From NCBI GenBank assembly GCA_947450745.1, contig CANFYD010000227.1, forward strand, positions 1 to 6,503: 6,503 nt of DNA, read 5' to 3'. Below the pieces are notes generated by a model, which was given only the letters and a program-made list of their open reading frames with translations, was not told the origin of the DNA and searched no databases. This document shows, piece by piece, positions 1 to 5,269 of this stretch. A program made the position numbers and the translations under genes. The DNA comes from Burkholderiales bacterium. GTDB taxonomy: Bacteria; Pseudomonadota; Gammaproteobacteria; Burkholderiales; Burkholderiaceae_C. The number at the start of each line of letters is the position of its first letter. Positions within the stretch are counted from its first letter, which is position 1.

Positions 1-153
1 AAGGTGTTGGCGCAGGCCGAGGTGAAGAAGAGGATCAATGAGCAGGGCGCCGAGGTTTACACCGAAACGCCAGCGCAATTTGCAGCCTTCATCAAGACCG
101 AAGCGGTCAAGTGGGGCAAGGTCGTGCACGAGTCAGGTGCCAGCATCGAATAA
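1..153 (+). CDS. Tripartite tricarboxylate transporter substrate-binding protein (Bug/TctC family), C-terminal fragment
   Basis: Only the last 50 codons are in the window, read in frame from base 1 to a TAA stop. The peptide has the typical end of Bug/TctC periplasmic binding proteins: a short helix with alternating charges, a turn (EQGAEVY), then TPAQFAAFIKTEAVKWGKVV and a short polar tail. In this family that segment closes the C-terminal lobe. The full protein would normally be about 320-330 residues with a Sec signal peptide and would deliver a small carboxylate or similar metabolite to a TctAB-type membrane permease. The ligand cannot be inferred from this piece, and no permease gene is visible. 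Many Bug genes are orphans, so its absence is not informative. The gene is followed by a strong hairpin, so it appears to end its own transcription unit. Family assignment rests on recognition of this C-terminal pattern. Confidence 0.85.
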   Translation, partial: KVLAQAEVKKRINEQGAEVYTETPAQFAAFIKTEAVKWGKVVHESGASIE

Positions 154-173
154 GTTCGAAGGTCAGTGACGAG

Positions 174-210
174 TCGGTCTGCAGCGCTTCATGGCGCTGC
201 AGACCGATTT
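174..210 (+). terminator. Hairpin terminator-like structure after the Bug/TctC gene
   Basis: A perfect 14-bp inverted repeat (arms 174-187 and 194-207, TCGGTCTGCAGCGC and its reverse complement) encloses a 6-nt loop, TTCATG. It lies 20 nt after the TAA stop. The following sequence is only moderately T-rich (TTTCATTCATT), so the U tract is imperfect. The stem is strong enough to expect termination or 3'-end protection of the upstream mRNA. Confidence 0.75.
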
Positions 211-219
211 CATTCATTC
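211..219 (+). repeat. Left copy of a 9-bp direct repeat (possible target-site duplication)
   Basis: CATTCATTC here is identical to 324-332. The two copies bracket the palindromic element with one extra base on each inner side (G at 220, A at 323). The 9-mer is itself partly repetitive (CATT twice), which raises the odds of a chance match. Confidence 0.5.
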
Positions 220-220
220 G

Positions 221-322
221 AGGACTTACGCAAAATTGTTCCAGCTATGCACGATGCCGGAGGCAGTACGCCTTGTGCGACAAGGCGCAGGAACGACGCT
301 GGGGCGGTTTTGCGTAAGTCCT
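221..322. mobile_element. MITE-like palindromic element with 15-bp terminal inverted repeats
   Basis: The ends are perfect 15-bp inverted repeats: AGGACTTACGCAAAA at 221-235 and its reverse complement at 308-322. Pairing continues inward (236-245 with 298-307) if G-U pairs are allowed, giving a 25-bp stem on the + strand transcript. A separate internal hairpin has arms CGCCTTG (269-275) and CAAGGCG (281-287) with a 5-nt loop. The 9-mer CATTCATTC occurs on both sides (211-219 and 324-332), one base outside each end, like a target-site duplication. There is no convincing reading frame inside, so a transposase would have to act in trans. Size, terminal repeats and flanking repeat fit a miniature inverted-repeat transposable element. 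I cannot name the parent insertion-sequence family. A non-mobile structured repeat is the alternative. Confidence 0.65.
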
Positions 323-323
323 A

Positions 324-332
324 CATTCATTC
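324..332 (+). repeat. Right copy of the 9-bp direct repeat (possible target-site duplication)
   Basis: CATTCATTC matches 211-219 exactly. This copy lies 47 nt upstream of the membrane hydrolase start codon, so the insertion sits directly in that gene's upstream region. Confidence 0.5.
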
Positions 333-365
333 AACCTTCCATCTGCGCTTGCGAGTCTGGCCCAA

Positions 366-371
366 GATAAT
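366..371 (+). promoter_or_regulatory. Possible -10 box immediately upstream of the membrane hydrolase start
   Basis: GATAAT matches the sigma-70 -10 consensus at 5 of 6 positions and ends 8 nt before the ATG at 380. No -35 element is visible at a standard spacing; TTGCGA at 349-354 is only 11 nt away. If used, transcription would begin at or within a couple of bases of the start codon. This is a weak call. Confidence 0.25.
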
Positions 372-379
372 CTCAGGCT

Positions 380-1426
380 ATGGACTCTCTCTCTCAAATA
401 GCTCTGGGTGCTGCCGTGTCGGTGGCGGTGATGGGCCGCCGTACGGCGGTGTGGAAGGCGGCGCTGTGGGGCGCGGTGGCGGGCACGCTGCCTGACCTGG
501 ATGTCTTCATCGACCAGGGCGACGCCATCCGCAATATGGTGCTGCACCGCGCCGAAAGCCACTCGCTGTTCTGGCTGACGCTGTTCTCGCTGCCCTTTGC
601 CGCCTTGGTCGCACGGCTGCAAGGCGACTGGGGCAAAACGGGCAAAACTGGCGATTGGCAAATACTGCGGCGCTGGTGGTTGGCGATGTGGCTGGCGCTG
701 GTGACGCACCCGCTGCTCGACGCGATGACTGTTTACGGCACGCAGTTGGCGCTGCCGTTCTCGAACTATCCCTTCGGTGTCGACAGCATCTTCATCATCG
801 ACCTGCTGTACACGCTGCCGCTGCTGGTCGGCGTGAGCTGGGCGCTGGCCACACGAAACGGCCCGCGTGCGCACCGGGGGCAGATGGCCAATGCCGTCGG
901 CCTGCTGCTCAGCACCGCTTACTTGGCCTGGGGCTTTGCCGCGCAGCAGCAGGTGGCGCAGGTGGCGCGCGCGTCGCTGGCGCAGCAAGGCATTGTGGTG
1001 GAGCACTTGCTGGTCACGCCGACGCCGTTCAACACGGTGCTGTGGCGGGTGGTGGCGGTGGCCGGTGACGACTACTTTGAGGGTTTCTATTCGCTGCTCG
1101 ATGCCCGGCCGCAGATCACCTTCGACCGCTTCCCGCGCGGCATGGCGCTGGCCCCTGAGCTGCAGCACATCGACGGTGTGCAGCGCATCGTGTCGTTCAC
1201 GCAGGGCTTGTACAAGTTCGAGCAGCGCGGCAGCCGCTTGCTGATCACCGACCTGCGGATGGGGCAGGAGCCCAACTACTCCTTCACCTTCGCGGTGGCC
1301 GAGCGGCACAGCCCGCCGGTGGCCTTGGCCAAACCGGAGCAGATCGAGCAGTCCATTGACATCCCGCGCAGCCTGGCTTGGTTGTGGCGGCGTGCGCTGG
1401 GTGAGCTGTTGCCGCCGCCGCGCTAG
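380..1426 (+). CDS. YdjM/DUF457-type membrane-bound metal-dependent hydrolase
   Basis: The 348-residue protein opens with MDSLSQIALGAAVSVAVMGRR, the usual start of the YdjM/DUF457 (LexA-binding, inner-membrane-associated putative hydrolase) family. Conserved candidate metal ligands are visible: PDLD at residues 38-41, HRAESHS at 56-62 (H56, H61), and TH followed by PLLD at 109-114. Hydrophobic segments lie near residues 23-37, 63-79, 99-113, 136-155 and 170-188, so it is a polytopic inner-membrane protein. The C-terminal part, roughly 200-348, is soluble and of unknown role. Family members are annotated as hydrolases from sequence; the natural substrate is not established. There is no good Shine-Dalgarno sequence at this ATG; AGG at 375-377 is too close. 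The start is nevertheless supported by the family-typical N-terminus. It stands alone between the palindromic element upstream and a REP pair downstream. Confidence 0.85.
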   Translation: MDSLSQIALGAAVSVAVMGRRTAVWKAALWGAVAGTLPDLDVFIDQGDAIRNMVLHRAESHSLFWLTLFSLPFAALVARLQGDWGKTGKTGDWQILRRWWLAMWLALVTHPLLDAMTVYGTQLALPFSNYPFGVDSIFIIDLLYTLPLLVGVSWALATRNGPRAHRGQMANAVGLLLSTAYLAWGFAAQQQVAQVARASLAQQGIVVEHLLVTPTPFNTVLWRVVAVAGDDYFEGFYSLLDARPQITFDRFPRGMALAPELQHIDGVQRIVSFTQGLYKFEQRGSRLLITDLRMGQEPNYSFTFAVAERHSPPVALAKPEQIEQSIDIPRSLAWLWRRALGELLPPPR

Positions 1427-1447
1427 GGCGGCGTGAATTCAGCGCCC

Positions 1448-1572
1448 CGTAGGGCGAGTCGAGACCCGCGCTGTGCGGTGGCTAGAGGTACGTGGGGGTG
1501 TCGCCGAGGGTGTTGCCTGATTCGGCGCAGTGCTCGTCAAGGGCGACAGCGCGGGTCTCGACCCGCCCTACG
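1448..1572. repeat. Inverted pair of REP sequences (BIME-like)
   Basis: Arms at 1448-1474 and 1546-1572 are 27-nt inverted copies differing at one position and separated by 71 nt. Each arm is itself a REP-type unit: a GTAG tetranucleotide (1449-1452; CTAC at 1568-1571 for the opposite-facing copy) followed by a short palindrome. The left palindrome pairs GCGAGTC with GACCCGC (1454-1469, one mismatch); the right pairs GCGGGTC with GACCCGC (1551-1566, perfect). GTAG next to an imperfect hairpin is the established hallmark of REP elements mobilised by RAYT (TnpA-REP, Y1 transposase) proteins. No RAYT gene is in the window. The pair sits 21 nt after the hydrolase stop codon, where it could protect or terminate the mRNA. 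Confidence 0.75.
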
Positions 1573-1655
1573 AAGCCGGAAGGAGATGGCCTGCACATGG
1601 GATGGGCCTAATTGATGAAATGAGCGTGACGCCTTGATGATTGTTTTGTGAAGTT

Positions 1656-1670
1656 GCGCGGATACCGCGC
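1656..1670. repeat. Short perfect GC hairpin in the receptor leader region
   Basis: GCGCGG (1656-1661) and CCGCGC (1665-1670) form a 6-bp perfect inverted repeat around ATA. It lies 103 nt upstream of the receptor start codon. There is no T tract, so it is not a terminator. It could be an operator or mRNA hairpin, or simply chance in GC-rich DNA. Confidence 0.3.
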
Positions 1671-1688
1671 GGAGTGAATTGAGGGATG

Positions 1689-1706
1689 TTGTCATGAGCG
1701 TGTCGC
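1689..1706 (+). promoter_or_regulatory. Pho-box-like direct repeat, distal copy
   Basis: TTGTCAT, a 4-nt spacer, then GTGTCGC: two 7-mers in 11-bp phase. Against the PhoB half-site CTGTCAT they match at 6 of 7 and 4 of 7 positions. It lies 67 nt upstream of the receptor ATG. Taken alone it would be unconvincing; it gains weight from the second motif at 1721-1738. Confidence 0.25.
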
Positions 1707-1720
1707 AGCACTTTATGACA

Positions 1721-1738
1721 CTGACATCAGAGCGTCAT
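1721..1738 (+). promoter_or_regulatory. Pho-box-like direct repeat, proximal copy
   Basis: CTGACAT, spacer CAGA, then GCGTCAT: two 7-mers in 11-bp phase, matching the PhoB half-site CTGTCAT at 6 of 7 and 5 of 7 positions. On the opposite strand an overlapping pair, CTCTGAT and GTGTCAT (1715-1732), also matches at 5 and 6 of 7. The region is additionally an imperfect palindrome (ATGACACT at 1715-1722 against AGCGTCAT at 1731-1738), so a dimeric regulator other than PhoB is an alternative. Its position 35 nt before the receptor start and the phosphatase genes downstream make phosphate-starvation control plausible. No clear -10 box follows. Confidence 0.35.
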
Positions 1739-1773
1739 CTTGCGCTGTACGGCCTCAACTCTCAGGTTTTGTC

Positions 1774-4035
1774 ATGTCACGTCAACTTCAAAAATCCCTG
1801 TTCGCTTCCGCCATGCTGGCAGCCCTGGCTGGCTTGGCTGCAGCACCGGCTACGGCTCAAACCACCGAGACCGAAACCACCTCGCTGGAACGCGTCTCCA
1901 TCACGCTGGGCCGCGGCCAACTGCGTTCGGTGCAAGGCTTGACTTCCGCCGACTTCGAGGCCGCTGCGCCGGGTGCCAGCCCGCTGGTCACCGTGTCGCG
2001 CTTGCCGGGTGTGAACTTCCAGTCGGCCGACCCGCTGGGCAATTACGAATGGTCGACGCGCTTCACCGTGCGCGCGTTCTCGCAGAACCAGCTGGGCTTC
2101 ACGCTGGACGACGTGCCGCTGGGCGACATGTCCTACGGCAACTCGAACGGCCTGCACATCAGCCGTGCCATCTCGTCCGAGAACGTCGGCCGTGCCTTCC
2201 TGTCGCAAGGCACCGGCGCACTGGAAACCGCGTCCAGCAGCAATCTGGGCGGCACCTTGCAGTTCTACTCTTCCGACCCGTTGAAGAAGTTCGGCATGCA
2301 AGCCGCGCAGACCATCGGCAGCGACTCGAATCGCCGCAGCTTCATTCGCCTGGACAGCGGCACTTCAGCGCTGGGTGAGTTCTTCCTGAGCTACACCAAC
2401 CAGAACGCCGAAAAGTGGAAGGGCAATGGCGAGCAGCGCCAAGAGCAGATCAACTTCAAGTATGTGAAGAGCTTTGGCGAGAGCCGCTTGTCCGCCTTCG
2501 TCAACACCTCGAAGCGCCGCGAGATCGACTACCAGGACATGTCGCTGGAAATGATCAACCGCCTGGGCAACAACTGGGACAACACTTACCCAGACTTCGG
2601 CGCGGCGCTGAAGTACGCCAACACCGTGTGCGGCAACAAGATCAACGGCGTGCAAACGCCCTACAACGCGACTTGCGACGACGCTTACTACGCCGGTTCC
2701 GGCCTGCGTGACGACACGCTGGCCGGTGTGACGCTGGATGCCAAGTTGGCCGATCAATTGCGCTTGAAGACCACCGTCTACCACCACAACAACAAGGGCC
2801 GTGGCCTTTGGTTCACGCCGTACACCGCCTCGCCGGACGGCACGCCGATCGCGCTGCGCACGACCGAATACGCGATCTCGCGCACCGGTGTGGTGGCCAA
2901 CTTGGAGTACGAACTGGGTCAGCATCTGATCAAGGCCGGGCTCTGGCATGAGGTCAACGACTTTGACCAGGCGCGCCGCTTCTACGCCACCAGCGTGGCC
3001 AACGTGCCCAGCCCGTACGACTTCCCGAGCAACCCGTTCTTCACCCAGTGGCAGTACGGCTTCAAGACCACGACCGACCAGTTGTCGATTTCGGACACCT
3101 ACACCGTGTCGAAGAACCTGAGCGTCGGTTTCGGCTTCAAGTCGCTGCGCGCCAAGATCGACGGGCAGTTGCAAGTGGGCACGGACAAGCCGTCCGACAG
3201 CATCACCGCCAGCAACGGCTTCTTGCCGCAGGTCGGCGTGAACTATCAACTGTCCAGCTCGGATGAGCTCTTTGCCGCTGCGTCGCGCAATATGCGTGCC
3301 TACCAAGCGGCTGGGACTGGCGCTTCGCCCTTCGCCACCACGGCGGCCGGTTTTGCCGCCATCAAGACCTCGCTGAAGCCCGAAACGGCTGACACGGTCG
3401 AAGCCGGCTGGCGCACCCAGACGAACCAGTACCAGGGTTCGCTGACCGGCTATTGGGTCAACTTCAAGAACCGCCAGTTGGGCACCCAGCAGGGTTCCGG
3501 CATCCAGGGCAACCCGACCATCTTGTCGAACGTGGGCGGCGTGCGCTCGACCGGGCTGGAAGCGGCCTTGTCATTGCGCTTGGCCTCGGCCTTCAGCTGG
3601 TACAACAGCCTGAGCTTGAGCAGCTCGACCTACCGCGACAACGTCGTCAGCAACGGTGTGGCCGTGGCCACGGCCGGCAAGACGGTGGCCGATGCACCAA
3701 ACCAGATGTTCAAGTCCATCCTGGGCTATGACAACGGCAGCCTGTTCGGCAACTTCGGCATGGACTACATGTCCAAGCGCTACTACACCTACTTGAACGA
3801 CGGCGCCGTGCCCGATCGCACCTTGTTCAACCTGAGCGGTGGCCTGCGCACCAAGTCGCTGGGCTTTGTCTCCGAAGCCACGCTGCAGTTGAGCGTGTCC
3901 AATCTGTTCGACAAGAAATACATCTCGACGATCGGCTCGAATGGCTTCTCCAACAGCGACCCGAGCGGCACCGCACAGACCTTGTTGGTCGGCGCACCGC
4001 GTCAGCTGTTCTTGACGCTCAGCGCCAAGCTGTAA
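1774..4035 (+). CDS. TonB-dependent outer-membrane receptor
   Basis: The 753-residue protein has a Sec signal peptide (about residues 1-29, hydrophobic core SAMLAALAGLAAAP, cleavage near ATAQ). A TonB-box-like segment lies near LERVSIT (38-44). The plug domain runs roughly 44-168, with the recognisable LPGVNFQSADP (77-87), the TVRAFSQNQLGFTLDDVPLG stretch (98-117) and a closing NLGGTLQF (157-164). The rest, with alternating strands rich in aromatic residues, forms the 22-stranded barrel. Length is normal for the family. Cys286 and Cys301 are close together in a probable extracellular loop and could form a disulfide. The last residues (FLTLSAKL) resemble a final barrel strand but end in Leu instead of the usual aromatic residue. 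An AGG at 1764-1766, 7 nt before the ATG, supports this start. Such receptors import a scarce ligand using TonB energy. The adjoining phosphatases suggest an organophosphorus ligand, not iron, but this is inference from context. Confidence 0.92.
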   Translation: MSRQLQKSLFASAMLAALAGLAAAPATAQTTETETTSLERVSITLGRGQLRSVQGLTSADFEAAAPGASPLVTVSRLPGVNFQSADPLGNYEWSTRFTVRAFSQNQLGFTLDDVPLGDMSYGNSNGLHISRAISSENVGRAFLSQGTGALETASSSNLGGTLQFYSSDPLKKFGMQAAQTIGSDSNRRSFIRLDSGTSALGEFFLSYTNQNAEKWKGNGEQRQEQINFKYVKSFGESRLSAFVNTSKRREIDYQDMSLEMINRLGNNWDNTYPDFGAALKYANTVCGNKINGVQTPYNATCDDAYYAGSGLRDDTLAGVTLDAKLADQLRLKTTVYHHNNKGRGLWFTPYTASPDGTPIALRTTEYAISRTGVVANLEYELGQHLIKAGLWHEVNDFDQARRFYATSVANVPSPYDFPSNPFFTQWQYGFKTTTDQLSISDTYTVSKNLSVGFGFKSLRAKIDGQLQVGTDKPSDSITASNGFLPQVGVNYQLSSSDELFAAASRNMRAYQAAGTGASPFATTAAGFAAIKTSLKPETADTVEAGWRTQTNQYQGSLTGYWVNFKNRQLGTQQGSGIQGNPTILSNVGGVRSTGLEAALSLRLASAFSWYNSLSLSSSTYRDNVVSNGVAVATAGKTVADAPNQMFKSILGYDNGSLFGNFGMDYMSKRYYTYLNDGAVPDRTLFNLSGGLRTKSLGFVSEATLQLSVSNLFDKKYISTIGSNGFSNSDPSGTAQTLLVGAPRQLFLTLSAKL

Positions 4036-4041
4036 GTTCAG

Positions 4042-4078
4042 CGCGCCACGGCCCGGCTCTCTGGGCGGTGGCGCGTTT
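4042..4078 (+). terminator. Rho-independent terminator-like hairpin after the receptor gene
   Basis: CGCGCCAC (4042-4049) pairs with GTGGCGCG (4068-4075), and inside it GCCC (4051-4054) pairs with GGGC (4063-4066) across one G-G mismatch. The loop is 8 nt. Three Ts follow immediately (4076-4078), then CATT. It begins 7 nt after the receptor stop and ends 24 nt before the phosphatase ATG. It should end most receptor transcripts, leaving the downstream genes to read-through or a separate promoter. Confidence 0.75.
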
Positions 4079-4091
4079 CATTGCTGTATCT

Positions 4092-4096
4092 GAAAG
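4092..4096 (+). promoter_or_regulatory. Ribosome-binding site that decides the PhoD-like start
   Basis: GAAAG ends 5 nt before the ATG at 4102. The upstream TTG at 4081 has only the terminator tail in front of it, with no Shine-Dalgarno sequence. This favours the ATG start. Confidence 0.5.
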
Positions 4097-4101
4097 CCCC
4101 C

Positions 4102-5265
4102 ATGTCGAATTCATCGACGCTTGATCAGAAGCGCCGCAGCCTGTTATTGGCTACGGCGCTTTCGCCATTTACTGCCTTGGCGCAAACATCGGCTTCAGCC
4201 GCAACAGCGTCGGGCGCAGCGCGCCAGCCTGTTCTGTTGCCCCGGCCCGATGCCCACAAGCTGCGCATCGCCTTCGGTTCTTGTGCGCGGCAGAACAAGC
4301 CGCAGCCGATCTGGGCCGAGATCAGCGCCGCCAAGCCCGATCTGTTCCTGTTCCTGGGTGACAACTTCTACGCCGACACCCACAGCGAAGCAGTGCTGCG
4401 CCGGCGTTATGCCGAGTTCCGCAGCGTCAGGGCACTGCAACAGTTCCGCCAGCAGACGCCGCATCTGGCGATCTGGGATGACCATGATTTTGGCGACGAC
4501 GACGCCGGCGGCGACTACGAACTGAAGAACCTGAACCAGCAGTTGTTTTGCGACGAATGGGCCGAGCCGGCCGACTCGCCGCGCCGCACCCGCCAGGGCA
4601 TTTACGCGGACTACCGCATCAACGTCGGTGGCCGCAGCGTGCAGATCCTGATGCTGGACTTGCGCTTCAACCGCACGCCGTTGCGCGCCGACCCGGCCCA
4701 GCAGCAAGGCTATGCCGCCATGGTCAAGCAAGCCAAGGACAGCGGCCAGCCAATGACCGGTTGGTATGTGCCCAACCCCGACCCGCAAGCCCGCTTGCTG
4801 GGCGAGGAGCAATGGGCTTGGCTGACGCAGCGCCTGGCCGAGCCGGCCGACCTGCGCCTGATCGGCTCCAGCGTGCAATTTGCGGCGGACGGTTCCGGCT
4901 GGGAAGGTTGGGCCAACTTTCCGCTGGAGCGCGAGCGCTTGGTGCAATTGATCAAGACGCAGCGCGCCAACGGCGTCGTCTTCCTCAGTGGCGACATGCA
5001 CTACGGCGAGCTGTCGAGCTGGCCGGTGGATGGCGGCTACCCGCTGTGGGATATCACCTCCAGCGGGCTGACCGAGGTGTGGGACATCCCGACGCCGAAC
5101 CGGCAGCGCGCCTCGGTGGTGGTGGCGGAGACCAATTTCGGCCTGCTCGATATCGACCTGACAGAAGGTGGCGGCAGCTTGACGCTGTCCATCTTGAACG
5201 GTGCGGGCCACATGCGGCTGAGCAAGACGCTGGCCCTCGATAACTTGAAATTCAAACCGGTCTGA
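4102..5265 (+). CDS. PhoD-like metallophosphatase (alkaline phosphatase D family), exported
   Basis: Predicted phosphomonoesterase or phosphodiesterase of the PhoD family, acting in the periplasm. From the ATG at 4102 it is 387 residues. The N-terminus carries twin arginines followed by a hydrophobic stretch (KRRSLLLATALSPFTALAQ, 10-28), a Tat-like signal; folded metal-containing PhoD enzymes are known Tat substrates. Catalytic landmarks appear in order: FGSC (58-61), LGDNFYAD (85-92), WDDHDFGDDDAGGDYE (125-140), LMLDLRFNRTPL (183-194) and SGDMHYGEL (296-304), the last supplying a late metal-binding Asp-His region. This is the shorter PhoD subgroup, smaller than the B. subtilis enzyme. An in-frame TTG at 4081 would add seven residues ahead of the signal; I prefer the ATG because GAAAG at 4092-4096 is a well-spaced ribosome-binding site and the signal peptide then has normal length. 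It is followed 4 nt later by the binding-protein gene, suggesting translational coupling. Confidence 0.88.
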   Translation: MSNSSTLDQKRRSLLLATALSPFTALAQTSASAATASGAARQPVLLPRPDAHKLRIAFGSCARQNKPQPIWAEISAAKPDLFLFLGDNFYADTHSEAVLRRRYAEFRSVRALQQFRQQTPHLAIWDDHDFGDDDAGGDYELKNLNQQLFCDEWAEPADSPRRTRQGIYADYRINVGGRSVQILMLDLRFNRTPLRADPAQQQGYAAMVKQAKDSGQPMTGWYVPNPDPQARLLGEEQWAWLTQRLAEPADLRLIGSSVQFAADGSGWEGWANFPLERERLVQLIKTQRANGVVFLSGDMHYGELSSWPVDGGYPLWDITSSGLTEVWDIPTPNRQRASVVVAETNFGLLDIDLTEGGGSLTLSILNGAGHMRLSKTLALDNLKFKPV

Positions 5266-5269
5266 ACCC

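Noticed and set aside
632..658. GKTGKTG in the membrane hydrolase, reminiscent of a nucleotide-binding loop
   Set aside because: It lacks the full GxxxxGK[ST] spacing and comes from a small local duplication of GGGCAAAAC in a loop between membrane segments.
245..1309. Long open frame on the - strand (354 codons) opposite the membrane hydrolase
   Set aside because: Its product is Arg/Gln/His-rich low-complexity sequence typical of antisense frames in GC-rich DNA, and the + strand product has clear family motifs.
1586..1615. Nine-codon open frame (MACTWDGPN) directly after an AAGGAG
   Set aside because: The AAGGAG abuts the ATG with no spacing, so it is unlikely to drive initiation, and the peptide has no attenuator-like codon run.
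2365..3306. Open frame on the - strand inside the receptor gene
   Set aside because: The Val/Arg/Gly-rich product shows no domain; the receptor reading is unambiguous.
3660..3675. Perfect 16-bp palindrome GGCCGTGGCCACGGCC
   Set aside because: It lies within the receptor coding sequence and is explained by GC-rich Val/Ala codons; no partner copy or regulatory context.
4081..4101. Upstream in-frame TTG start for the PhoD-like protein
   Set aside because: It lacks a ribosome-binding site and would lengthen the Tat-like signal; the ATG at 4102 has a well-placed GAAAG.
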